Under the pieces are notes generated by a model, which saw nothing but the letters and a program-made list of their open reading frames with translations, ran no database searches and was not told the DNA's origin. 36,908 bases of DNA from JAIRVZ01 sp031553755 (GTDB lineage Bacteria; Bacteroidota; Bacteroidia; Bacteroidales; Azobacteroidaceae). The position numbers were made by a program, and so were the translations under genes. The stretch is taken from assembly GCA_031553755.1 (NCBI GenBank), contig JAVBKZ010000114.1:1-36908 (forward strand), given 5' to 3'. This document shows, in pieces, positions 16,663-24,467 of this stretch; position 1 is the first letter of the stretch, and each line of letters starts with the position of its first letter.

Positions 16663-17868
16663 TCAAATAATGTTGTCTTTCAATATTTCAGAAAATGAAT
16701 CATTCGCTACGACTTGCGCCATTTTTCTGTCGTCAGCCACATTGGTTACAACATGAGATGAAGCCCTGTACATGCCGGGACCGAAATAATGATTATCGAA
16801 ATAAAGCAATGTTCCGGCTACGTAATCGTCTCTGATTTCATCTCCAATTGTACCTTTGAACTTCCGTTGTTGTATCATCGGCTGCAATATCCAATCTTGC
16901 AAATCATACGTATTGAATATTTTTTTCCATTCTTCTTCGGAGGTTATGCATCCGGCAGTAATTCCTTCGCTTTTTCCAAACGAACTGGGTTTTAATATCC
17001 ATTCGTCTTTGTTGAGGAAAGCTTTTTCGAATATTGCCGGATGAAAGTGTTGAGTGTATGTCGGGACCGTAAATTCGCTTAATAACCGTTGTTCTTCCGA
17101 GGTCAATGCAGAATTCAAAAAATCAGAATCTGTGATTAGTTGGAAAAAACGTTTGTTATGTACCAACAGTAAATTCCTGAAGTCATTGAAGATACCTGCC
17201 GCTGTCAGTTCGTCAATCAGGATATCCGGAAGATTTCTGATTTCATTCAACGAAAGTTCCTCAATCACAAGAGAATTATTCAAAAGAGATTCTTTTGAAT
17301 GCAAGTCGGAAAAGTGGATGATGTTATATTCTATTCCGGCAGCAGGAAAAAGTTCGGAATAAAGTTTGAATGTACCCATTCGTTCATCTCCTTTGATGAC
17401 AGTCACTTTTCCTTTCTTCAAAAAGTCGTTTTGCAGGAAATTTATAAAACGTTCAACGTTGTATTTTATCCCTGTTAAACCTAATTCCTGCGCTAATTTT
17501 TCCGCGATTAAACCAGTAAAAATAGATTCTAAATACGCGTTCAGAGGTTGCCGAGTGGTCGCTTCAATAATTTTAATCTGATTATGGATATCAATAACAA
17601 AATCGGTACGATAAGTTCCGATACGGAAAGGATATTTACTGCAAATTTCAAGAATATGCAAATCCCTGTCGGATAATTGCATTTTTCCTGAAAAACGGCT
17701 ATAATTTTCAATGAGATAATGGATCGCTTTGTTTAATATCTTTCCTAAATCACGGGTTTTGTCATAAGTCTCATATCTCATGACTAATGGTAAATCGTGA
17801 GTGTATTGTCTGAAATAAGGAATTTTGGTTTTACAAAATTCCTTATAAACTTCTATTATATTGTACAT
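16663..17868 (-). CDS. ATP-grasp-like ligase (circularly permuted / glutathionylspermidine synthase-like), function unknown
   Basis: About 401 aa from the ATG at 17866-17868 (the frame runs 6 codons upstream to a TTG). GTYRTDFVIDIHNQIKIIEA followed by TTRQPLNAYL (about 90-120) resembles the substrate and pre-ATP region of these ligases. EWILKPSSFGKSEGI (near 309-323) is the glycine-rich ATP-grasp loop with its lysine, DWILQPMIQQRKFKG follows, and the C-terminus has FGPGMYRASSHVVTNVA. Such enzymes join a carboxylate to an amine through an acyl phosphate. The substrate is unknown. It begins 7 bp after a radical SAM gene, so the two should work on the same product. No peptide precursor is seen. 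The call is from motifs only and I do not recognise a named family member. Confidence 0.65.
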   Translation of the reverse strand: MYNIIEVYKEFCKTKIPYFRQYTHDLPLVMRYETYDKTRDLGKILNKAIHYLIENYSRFSGKMQLSDRDLHILEICSKYPFRIGTYRTDFVIDIHNQIKIIEATTRQPLNAYLESIFTGLIAEKLAQELGLTGIKYNVERFINFLQNDFLKKGKVTVIKGDERMGTFKLYSELFPAAGIEYNIIHFSDLHSKESLLNNSLVIEELSLNEIRNLPDILIDELTAAGIFNDFRNLLLVHNKRFFQLITDSDFLNSALTSEEQRLLSEFTVPTYTQHFHPAIFEKAFLNKDEWILKPSSFGKSEGITAGCITSEEEWKKIFNTYDLQDWILQPMIQQRKFKGTIGDEIRDDYVAGTLLYFDNHYFGPGMYRASSHVVTNVADDRKMAQVVANDSFSEILKDNII

Positions 17869-17875
17869 GTATTCT

Positions 17876-19090
17876 TTATTTCTCAAACAACCTCGTTTGA
17901 TAACCTAAACAACGATAGCCGTTTGCCGCAGATTCTTTATCGATACTTTTTACCCATTCAGCAGCACTTCCTACTTCTTTTTTCACCCAGTTACAGATAC
18001 TGATGGTAATTCCGTGCGCCGAAGCGATTTCCCGGATTAAAGCCAATTTTTCGGCGCAAACTTTACGGTCGGGAGCAATTCTTGAACGTTGTTTGATGTG
18101 CGTAAGATTACTTTCGTTCAAATATGGATAGAAAAATTCTCCGACTTTATCCGGATCAAAATGATTGATGTATTGAGCTACCAATACCAAATTCCGGACT
18201 TCTGCAGTGAAAAATTCAGGTTTGATATTTTTAACTCCGGCGTCGGCCAGCGTTTTTATATATTCGGTGATTGTTTCCCTATTTAAATAAGGCAGATATA
18301 ATGGTTGGCAAAGTACAGACTCGGCCCAGATGCCGCGTTTACGACATTCTTTCAACGTTTCCATCCGTTCGGCGATACTTGCCACATTGGGTTCGAGAAT
18401 ATCGCGTAAATATTGAGGCATGATTCCAACGCTTCCGTTTACCTGGATTTTGTCCGGAATTTGAGCCATGATATCGAACAAGTCTTCTCCGTTGTGTTTT
18501 ACTCCGAAATGCGCGGGACCTCCTTTTGACGCGATAAATATGCGGACTTTCGAATCAGGATGTTTTTTATAATGAGCGACAAACGCACGCATAATATCGT
18601 GAGCCAATCCGTTGAATAAATGTGTTTCGGAAAAAGCTTCCGTTTTAGGAGAGAAATAATAGAAGATTGCCCGGTCTTTATTCCGTTCTATTGAATTAGC
18701 CAGTTTTTCGGCATAATTTGTATACAAATCAATGCCTTTCACATGCTTGCCGTCTGTAACCAAACAATATTGGCATCCGGCAACACACGAACCTCCCGAA
18801 GGAGAAACTTCGAGTACGTTAGTCGGACAAATTCCTGTATAGTTATGTATTTCAAGTTCCTCATTAGGATCGCATAAAACTTCTTGATAACTCTTCGGAG
18901 GAGTGAGTGTGCGGTTTACAAATAAAGTTCTGTACCATTCTGAACCTGCAATCAGTTCTTTATTTACAGTATCTGTAATGGGATAATCCACGCCTAATTT
19001 TTTTAGAAGTTCGGCGTTAATTGTAATAGGTTCAAAACCTTCGAGATCGTAACAGATAGTACGTTCCCTTAAAAGACTAAAATCTACCAT
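17876..19090 (-). CDS. Radical SAM enzyme (spore photoproduct lyase-like), function unknown
   Basis: 404 aa. SPSGGSCVAGCQYCLVTDGK contains C102-x3-C106-x2-C109, the site for the 4Fe-4S cluster and S-adenosylmethionine. The sequence continues with RAIFYYFSPKTEAFSE, IFIASKGGP, NGSVGIM and IWAESVLCQPLYLPYL, fitting the partial TIM barrel. The surroundings of the cysteines resemble SplB-type proteins, but this is not a spore former and the C-terminal half differs, so DNA repair is doubtful. It is the first gene of a two-gene operon with the ATP-grasp-like gene. The shared operator region lies about 160-190 bp upstream of its ATG. It is probably cytoplasmic and oxygen-sensitive. Confidence 0.8.
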   Translation of the reverse strand: MVDFSLLRERTICYDLEGFEPITINAELLKKLGVDYPITDTVNKELIAGSEWYRTLFVNRTLTPPKSYQEVLCDPNEELEIHNYTGICPTNVLEVSPSGGSCVAGCQYCLVTDGKHVKGIDLYTNYAEKLANSIERNKDRAIFYYFSPKTEAFSETHLFNGLAHDIMRAFVAHYKKHPDSKVRIFIASKGGPAHFGVKHNGEDLFDIMAQIPDKIQVNGSVGIMPQYLRDILEPNVASIAERMETLKECRKRGIWAESVLCQPLYLPYLNRETITEYIKTLADAGVKNIKPEFFTAEVRNLVLVAQYINHFDPDKVGEFFYPYLNESNLTHIKQRSRIAPDRKVCAEKLALIREIASAHGITISICNWVKKEVGSAAEWVKSIDKESAANGYRCLGYQTRLFEK

Positions 19091-19211
19091 GCTTTTTTAT
19101 GAATTATATATATTTCCTGAATGAAAAATTTTCAATGTACCGTAAAAAAACTGAATATGAGAATAAACAATCAACCTAAAAACCCCACAAGATGATTCAT
19201 TTTGAACTCAG

Positions 19212-19219
19212 CAAAATTA
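19212..19219 (-). promoter_or_regulatory. Predicted -7 box of the radical SAM operon
   Basis: On the minus strand this reads TAATTTTG, a match to the Bacteroidota -7 element TAnnTTTG. No TTTG lies at the -33 distance, which suggests activator dependence. The predicted leader is about 115 nt. Confidence 0.55.
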
Positions 19220-19251
19220 AATTTTATCAAAAAAACGGAGAGAAATAAAAC

Positions 19252-19283
19252 GTCCCATTATGTCTTTTCGCAAAAAATGAGAC
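19252..19283. promoter_or_regulatory. Operator with inverted half-sites, radical SAM operon
   Basis: GTCCCATT (19252-19259) and AATGAGAC (19276-19283) form an inverted repeat with 16 bases between. The same two half-sites with the same spacing lie at 22692-22723. The inner TCCCATT begins 41 bases upstream of the -7 box. Binding by the AraC-type protein encoded at 22810-23973 is inferred. Confidence 0.6.
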
Positions 19284-19436
19284 ACATTTCAAGCATAGAA
19301 AGGGGCATTTTTTAGTTGAATCGACTAATTAGTGTTAATATTTGTAAATAACATTAAATAGAAGAATCAGTAAAATAATAGACGAGTAAACAAGTAACTC
19401 GCATTGTAATTATTTACATATAGTGTTTTTGAGAAT

Positions 19437-20123
19437 TTAAATTATTTCTGAAAGCGCGTTGTCTATGTTTTTCGCAGTAAAAAAACATGTATTTTGTTGT
19501 ATTTTTTCATCCGACCAGTTCCACCAAGATAAATCTAATAGTTTTTGTATTATATGTGGTTCAAATCTATATTTTATTACTTTGGCAGGAACTCCTGCTA
19601 CAATAGCATACGGAGGAATATCTTTATTAACTAAAGAGTTCGCTCCTATAATAGCTCCACTTCCAATCTTAATATTCCTCAATATTGTCGAATTACATCC
19701 AATCCACACATCATGTCCGATAATAAGTTCTTTTTCAAAAAGAGTTTCATCCAATAAAATCTCTTTCGGTAGTATATTGTAAAATGAATCATATAAAAAC
19801 GGATGCGTTGTTATTCTTCTATAATCATGTTCTGCCGGACCAATTGAACATCCATAAGAAATCGAACAATATTTTCCGATCTCTGCTTTGAAAACCATAT
19901 CAAATGGACCCGTATAAGAACATTTGCCAATTTTAGAATGATATACTAAATTATTTCTATCAATCTTTACCAAATTTTCAAGGATGGAAGATCTAATTCT
20001 TGATTGTTCTCCTATCATACAACTATTTCCTAATATAGAATTAAGAACATCACATCTATTATATAGTTGATAATTATCTCCTATAATAGAACCTTCCGTA
20101 GATATGCTTTGATCAATATTCAT
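19437..20123 (-). CDS. Hexapeptide-repeat acetyltransferase (CatB/xenobiotic acetyltransferase type)
   Basis: 228 aa from the ATG at 20121-20123. Left-handed beta-helix repeats fill residues 5-100 and continue in the second half (DVWIGCNSTILRNIKIGSGA, IIGANSLVNKDIPPYAIVAG, VPAKVIKYRF). The loop with GPAEHDYRRITTHPF contains the family's catalytic His candidate. Enzymes of this type use acetyl-CoA on sugars or antibiotics in the cytoplasm. It is the last gene of a three-gene operon with an MBOAT protein and an SGNH-like partner, so it probably acetylates the same glycan or lipid target, or prepares a precursor. Confidence 0.82.
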   Translation of the reverse strand: MNIDQSISTEGSIIGDNYQLYNRCDVLNSILGNSCMIGEQSRIRSSILENLVKIDRNNLVYHSKIGKCSYTGPFDMVFKAEIGKYCSISYGCSIGPAEHDYRRITTHPFLYDSFYNILPKEILLDETLFEKELIIGHDVWIGCNSTILRNIKIGSGAIIGANSLVNKDIPPYAIVAGVPAKVIKYRFEPHIIQKLLDLSWWNWSDEKIQQNTCFFTAKNIDNALSEII

Positions 20124-20134
20124 CAACTTTTATT

Positions 20135-21085
20135 TTAATAACAAATTTGCGCTACATGTTCGTACTTTTTATCAAGATATTCATTCAATCTTGGAAATAT
20201 TTGTTTGCATATCTGATTGTGACCATAACACGACCAATGTCCATCATAACTACCCAATTCCCAAGGTTTATCATTGGAAGAATCCAAGACAATAAACTTA
20301 ATATTATGGGCTTTAATTAATTCTATAATTGAAGAATTAGTATTTGGGTGTAAAACAAATATCAAATTTTCTAAATTATAATGTTCGGAACAGTATTCAA
20401 GTAATTCTGAAATGAACGAAACATTAACACTATTTATTGAATTATTATCAGGTAATGCTTTTTTATTTTGCTCTTCAACAAAAATGGGAAATCTTAGGTA
20501 TAAATAGTATGCTAATTTAAAACTGTATAATATCTTTTTTAAACCTGTAGATTTTAATTGGGCTTTACATATTTTTTTTTCTTTTATCGAAATTTGAAGT
20601 TTGTCATTGTATTTTTGTATCTCCGATATGGATTCTAAAAAGTCTGACTTGCCTAAATAGAGTAGTTGGTATTTGGGTTTTACTTCTTTTTCTAAAATTT
20701 TACTTATTTCCATTGCCTCAATAAAAGTAACTCCAGCCCTTCCTGCTTCAAAAAAAGCGTAATCCGGAAAATACGCTTGCAATATACTTCCCTGATTGCA
20801 CTCAATAGGATTCATAATGTTTTCAATGTAAGAATCTCCAATTAAGCTAATAGTGCTTTCTTTTTTGATTTCATGAGTGCCAAGCCATCCATAATCATTG
20901 ACATACCATTTGTTTTTTGCCTTTGTGTAATATCCGGACTGTAAAGGCTTGTATCTTTGAATGCCATAATCATCAATATATCTTTCAGGAATGTCGGGGA
21001 CTAATCGAAAAATCCTTATTATTATTTCTCCTGTTATGCCTAAAAAGAAAATAAAAACAGATATTGTTATTAAAAATTTTCTCAT
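20135..21085 (-). CDS. Membrane-anchored SGNH-like acyltransferase/esterase partner
   Basis: 316 aa. An N-terminal membrane helix (about residues 4-23) places the rest in the periplasm. SLIGDSYIE (80-88) provides the block I serine, S85. YDGHWSCYGHNQI (280-292) provides the C-terminal D281-x-H283 pair, completing an SGNH Ser-Asp-His triad. The layout is like AlgJ/AlgX/PatB-type proteins, which take the acyl group from an MBOAT partner and place it on a polysaccharide. The MBOAT gene is 7 bp upstream, the acetyltransferase gene follows after 11 bp. Overall similarity to named families is low. Confidence 0.75.
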   Translation of the reverse strand: MRKFLITISVFIFFLGITGEIIIRIFRLVPDIPERYIDDYGIQRYKPLQSGYYTKAKNKWYVNDYGWLGTHEIKKESTISLIGDSYIENIMNPIECNQGSILQAYFPDYAFFEAGRAGVTFIEAMEISKILEKEVKPKYQLLYLGKSDFLESISEIQKYNDKLQISIKEKKICKAQLKSTGLKKILYSFKLAYYLYLRFPIFVEEQNKKALPDNNSINSVNVSFISELLEYCSEHYNLENLIFVLHPNTNSSIIELIKAHNIKFIVLDSSNDKPWELGSYDGHWSCYGHNQICKQIFPRLNEYLDKKYEHVAQICY

Positions 21086-21092
21086 AATATTC

Positions 21093-22541
21093 TTAGAATT
21101 GAAAATATATAAATGCCTGTTCGCTACCTCCCAGCCAAAATATTAATATAATAATTCCAATATACATTACCCACCTTAAAGTTCTGTATGGAAATAACTT
21201 TAAGTTTGCAATCGCATATTGTCCCTCACGTCCAAACCACTCGACTATCATAAATATTCCGATAAGAAATATTGTTGTCAAAGCTTTATCCATTCCTGTA
21301 AACTTGGGAATTTCAAAAAAAGAAGGTGAGAAAATTCCAGAAATGTAATTTACCGCGTGTTCAATATTGTTTGCCCTGAAAAATATCCACGCGAAAACGG
21401 TCAATACAAAAGTTATTGTTATTTGAAGTAGTTCCTTGAATGTTGGAAGCAATCTACCTTTTGCAACAATTTCCATATTGTTACGATTGGTTTTCATAAT
21501 GATTGACGGCATAATAAACAAGGCATTCAAAAACCCCCAAGCGATAAATGTCCAATTAGCTCCGTGCCAAAATCCGCTCACAATAAAAATAATAAAAGTA
21601 TTTCTTATACGCATCCAATTTCCGCCTTTGCTGCCACCAAGCGGAATGTACAAATAGTCTTTAAACCAAGATGATAGGGATATATGCCAACGTCTCCAAA
21701 ATTCGGCAATGTCTCTTGAGAAATAGGGGAAAGCGAAATTTCGTAATAATTCAATACCAAATAATCGTGCAGTTCCTAAAGCAATGTCGGAATAACCCGA
21801 AAAATCCCCATAAATTTGAAATGTAAAGAATATAGCTCCCAAAACTAATGTACTACCACTCATTTCTGCCGAATTATTGAAAATTTGGTTGGCATACTCC
21901 GCGCAGTTGTCGGCAATCACTACTTTTTTTAATAACCCCCAAAGAATTTGCCGCAAACCGTCGACGGCTTTTACATAATCAAATGTTCTTTCTTTTTTAA
22001 TTTGAGGAAGTAGATGTGTCGCTCTTTCAATTGGCCCGGCCACTAACAATGGAAAGAAACTCACAAATACGGCATAGTCCACAAAATTTCTTTCAGCCTT
22101 GATTTTACTGTTGTAAATATCAATCACATAAGACAATCCATGAAAGGTGTAAAAAGAAATTCCAACAGGTAAAATTACTTTTATCAACAACGGACTAATT
22201 TGCCAACCAATGCGCGAAGCTGCTTCGGCAAACGATTCTACAAAAAAGTTATAGTATTTGAAAGCTCCCAAAAATCCGAGATTTACAATGATGCTTAACC
22301 AAAACCAGAAGCGTTTCTTTTTTCGATTTTCGGCATCTTGCATTTTCAATCCGGTAAAATAATCCAGCAAGGTAGAAAACATCAACAGAAACATAAAACG
22401 CCAATCCCAACAAGCATAAAAGAAATAACTTGAAACAAGTAATAAGGCATTTTGAAGTTTAAGACTTTTGTTGGTAGCAAACCAATATAGTATAAAAACT
22501 ATTGGTAAGAATATCGCGAAATTTAAAGAGTTAAAAAGCAT
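21093..22541 (-). CDS. MBOAT family O-acyltransferase (AlgI/DltB-like)
   Basis: 482 aa with about 10-12 membrane helices. VSGFWHGANWTFIAWG contains the invariant MBOAT histidine (H326), and FWRRWHISLSSWFKDYLYIP (281-300) holds the second conserved His region (H286). LPVGISFYTFHGLSYVID and FQIYGDFSGYSDIA are further AlgI-family blocks. It should pass acetyl groups from cytoplasmic acetyl-CoA across the inner membrane to a periplasmic SGNH partner, encoded 7 bp downstream. It is first in its operon, with a 104-nt predicted leader after the operator region at 22634-22806. Confidence 0.93.
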   Translation of the reverse strand: MLFNSLNFAIFLPIVFILYWFATNKSLKLQNALLLVSSYFFYACWDWRFMFLLMFSTLLDYFTGLKMQDAENRKKKRFWFWLSIIVNLGFLGAFKYYNFFVESFAEAASRIGWQISPLLIKVILPVGISFYTFHGLSYVIDIYNSKIKAERNFVDYAVFVSFFPLLVAGPIERATHLLPQIKKERTFDYVKAVDGLRQILWGLLKKVVIADNCAEYANQIFNNSAEMSGSTLVLGAIFFTFQIYGDFSGYSDIALGTARLFGIELLRNFAFPYFSRDIAEFWRRWHISLSSWFKDYLYIPLGGSKGGNWMRIRNTFIIFIVSGFWHGANWTFIAWGFLNALFIMPSIIMKTNRNNMEIVAKGRLLPTFKELLQITITFVLTVFAWIFFRANNIEHAVNYISGIFSPSFFEIPKFTGMDKALTTIFLIGIFMIVEWFGREGQYAIANLKLFPYRTLRWVMYIGIIILIFWLGGSEQAFIYFQF

Positions 22542-22651
22542 TCTAATTGTTTATTCTTTACTGTTGTTTTATGTAAAAGTTAGGACATGACCTAACCATT
22601 AGGGAAAAATACTAAAAAAATCCCCAAGCAATATTCATTAATTGAACCCAG

Positions 22652-22659
22652 CAAAATTA
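22652..22659 (-). promoter_or_regulatory. Predicted -7 box of the MBOAT operon
   Basis: The minus strand reads TAATTTTG (TAnnTTTG consensus), identical to the box at 19212-19219 and set in an identical surround of 18 bases. No -33 TTTG is present at the right distance. Confidence 0.55.
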
Positions 22660-22691
22660 AATTTTACTCAAAAGAAAAGGCGAAAAAAAAT

Positions 22692-22723
22692 GTCCCATTG
22701 TGGATTTTTAGCAAAAATGAGAC
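22692..22723. promoter_or_regulatory. Operator with inverted half-sites, MBOAT operon
   Basis: GTCCCATT (22692-22699) and AATGAGAC (22716-22723) have the same 32-bp span as the copy at 19252-19283. TCCCATT begins 41 bases upstream of the -7 box, as in copy 1. The middle sequence differs between the copies while the half-sites are kept, which supports selection on the half-sites. Confidence 0.6.
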
Positions 22724-22809
22724 ATGTTTTGTGAAAGAAAAAGGCATGTTTTTTTTGCGATTTGTTAATTAATGTTAATTATTGTAAATGATATAAAATA
22801 AAGAAACAA

Positions 22810-23973
22810 TTAAGGAGCTAAGTGAACATTTTCGATTAGCACTTCCTGAGTATTATTCAATTTTTCAATGTATTCGGTAGGCGATATTTTTTCAATATTA
22901 GAAAAATGACGGTAAAAACTGGAGCGAGAGGTAAATCCACTTTGATAAAGAAGTTCTTTTACTGTTTTATTCCTGTGTAAAGCAGCTTCTTTTTTGAAAT
23001 ATTCTACACGTTCATAGTTAATATAATCCCTAAAACCAGAATAATTCATATAATGCAACGCCTGATTGATTTTATTTTCTTTTACATTTAAATCACTAAG
23101 TAAATCGTGGATGGAATAATTAGGATTTGTAAAAGGCGTTTCTTCTTTCATATATATCTGTAGCTTCTGACTTAATTCAACAATAACAGGCAAAACTTCA
23201 ATTGCATCTTTCTTATCTTTAATTAATTCCTCAGGAACAGGATTATACGGAAGAAAAGGTTCCAGTCCGCGTAAATGCAAAATATTCATATAGATGACCA
23301 ATGAAATTACTACACAGCCAAATATATGAAAACTGTAGGGAGATGTACCAAGCATCAACCAAAAGTAGGCTAAAACAATAAGAATAAAGCTAATAGCGAA
23401 AAACCTCATTCCAAGGCTTTCATGCCATTTGTATGATTTTTCTTTTTGAAAAAAGATGAATGCAAAACTAAAATAAGGAGATACAACGCTGGCTATAAAT
23501 AGTATTAACCTGACAATCACGTCTTTATTCGCAATATTATTGACAATATCGGCAAAACTTCCAAGATGTGTATAATGATTATTGAACTGTTCGAAACAAA
23601 ACGCGACACAAGAAATCAACATAGTCGGAATAGACAAAGAAATAGCTTTTGAAGTATTCAACCAACCTTGCCTAAGAAAAGCTACCGGAAACAAAGAGTA
23701 TGCCTGCAGAAAAATAATTACCCTGAAAATATGCCACAATGACAAATGGTCTAACGGTTGGTTTATATAAAACGGTATATCGGATGGATTTTTCAAGATA
23801 GGATAAATCCATTCTATATTATCGAATAAGAGTAACGAGGAAAGAGTCAATGCAAGAATTCCCCAAGCGCGAGTTAACCTCTCCCGTGGAAAATTTACCA
23901 TTATAATAATACTTGTGACTACTCCCGTGATATCCAATAAAATTTCGAATACGAGTAAAGCGATACTAATCAT
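22810..23973 (-). CDS. Membrane-anchored AraC-family transcriptional regulator
   Basis: 387 aa. Residues 1 to about 230 form about seven membrane helices, and the C-terminal part is an AraC-type double helix-turn-helix. The first HTH is in SIHDLLSDLNVKENKINQAL and the second in TVKELLYQSGFTSRSSFYRH, followed by FSNIEKISPTEYI. Such 7TM-AraC proteins occur in Bacteroidota; the signal they sense is generally unknown. The gene has the same half-sites upstream (24054-24115), so it probably controls itself, and by the shared operators also the MBOAT and radical SAM operons. Its DNA-binding part must act from the membrane. Confidence 0.88.
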   Translation of the reverse strand: MISIALLVFEILLDITGVVTSIIIMVNFPRERLTRAWGILALTLSSLLLFDNIEWIYPILKNPSDIPFYINQPLDHLSLWHIFRVIIFLQAYSLFPVAFLRQGWLNTSKAISLSIPTMLISCVAFCFEQFNNHYTHLGSFADIVNNIANKDVIVRLILFIASVVSPYFSFAFIFFQKEKSYKWHESLGMRFFAISFILIVLAYFWLMLGTSPYSFHIFGCVVISLVIYMNILHLRGLEPFLPYNPVPEELIKDKKDAIEVLPVIVELSQKLQIYMKEETPFTNPNYSIHDLLSDLNVKENKINQALHYMNYSGFRDYINYERVEYFKKEAALHRNKTVKELLYQSGFTSRSSFYRHFSNIEKISPTEYIEKLNNTQEVLIENVHLAP

Positions 23974-24011
23974 GAATATGAACTATGGACTATGTGTACT
24001 TTAATAGTTTG

Positions 24012-24019
24012 CAAAACTA
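24012..24019 (-). promoter_or_regulatory. Predicted -7 box of the AraC gene
   Basis: The minus strand reads TAGTTTTG, matching TAnnTTTG. A TTTG at -33 is absent. The nearest operator half-site begins 43 bases upstream, close to the 41 of the other two promoters. Confidence 0.5.
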
Positions 24020-24053
24020 CAATTTTGCCATATTAAGGAAAAGCACTTAATGT

Positions 24054-24115
24054 TTCCCATTACAGTAAATTGGGATATTTTATTGCAAATGGGACTTATT
24101 TCTTAATAATGGGAC
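24054..24115. promoter_or_regulatory. Multi-site operator upstream of the AraC gene
   Basis: Four half-sites are visible: TTCCCATT (24054-24061), AATTGGGA (24068-24075), AATGGGAC (24088-24095) and AATGGGAC (24108-24115). The last three are direct repeats about 20 bp apart, or two turns of the helix, the usual geometry for AraC-type proteins. They share the core of the operators at 19252 and 22692. Autoregulation is inferred. Confidence 0.6.
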
Positions 24116-24174
24116 ATGTTTTTGCGGCCATGTTATCATGAAAAAAAGGTTTTAAATTCTCTTTACGCTATTTT

Positions 24175-24205
24175 TTTGTAAAAAAACAAATATATTATTA
24201 GTTTT
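24175..24205 (+). promoter_or_regulatory. Predicted promoter reading toward the fhs gene
   Basis: TTTG at 24175-24178, a 19-bp spacer and TAGTTTTG at 24198-24205 match the full Bacteroidota promoter. The resulting leader to the ATG at 24468 would be about 255 nt. Within it I see no open frame or known riboswitch. The 494-bp gap 23974-24467 therefore holds the AraC operator, this promoter and an AT-rich leader. Confidence 0.55.
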
Positions 24206-24467
24206 GGAATTGCAAAAATATTGAATATGTATTTGTCTCGATTTTTTATCAAACGCAGAATAAAAGGAGTTTATTTCACAGAATACTTTATCACTATATT
24301 TCAAAATCTACTCTTGAATAATCACTCCATGTAACTCGGTGTTTAAAATCTATTATTATATATATGCCTTTTGTAAAAGTCAAGATAACTTCATTTCTGA
24401 AAATATCAACAAATACGCCAAAATATTGTTATTAGTAAGTAAAACAAAAATTATCAACATCCATTTT

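Larger units (their letters stand above)
19196..19368. repeat. Direct repeat copy 1 (173 bp), promoter region of the radical SAM operon
   Basis: This stretch is clearly homologous to 22634-22806 along its full length and in the same orientation. The shared blocks include CAGCAAAATTAAATTTTA, GTCCCATT, CAAAAAATGAGACA and TTAGTGTTAATATTTGTAAA, in equal order and nearly equal spacing. The repeat flanks the three-gene acylation operon on one side. The 346-bp gap 19091-19436 has no gene and otherwise only AT-rich leader sequence. Confidence 0.8.
22634..22806. repeat. Direct repeat copy 2 (173 bp), promoter region of the MBOAT operon
   Basis: Homologous to 19196-19368 in the same orientation, ending at the 3' end of the AraC gene. 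It carries the -7 box and the operator listed separately. The pair of copies frames the whole MBOAT operon, so either a promoter segment was duplicated or the operon came in by recombination at this repeat. Confidence 0.8.

Noticed and set aside
17876..19090. Spore photoproduct lyase in DNA repair
   Set aside because: The cysteine motif is similar, but the organism type does not form spores and the gene is in an operon with a ligase, so a DNA-repair role is not supported.
24339..24467. N-terminal extension of the formate-tetrahydrofolate ligase from a GTG codon
   Set aside because: The 43 added residues are low-complexity leader sequence not found in the family; the ATG at 24468 fits the usual N-terminus.
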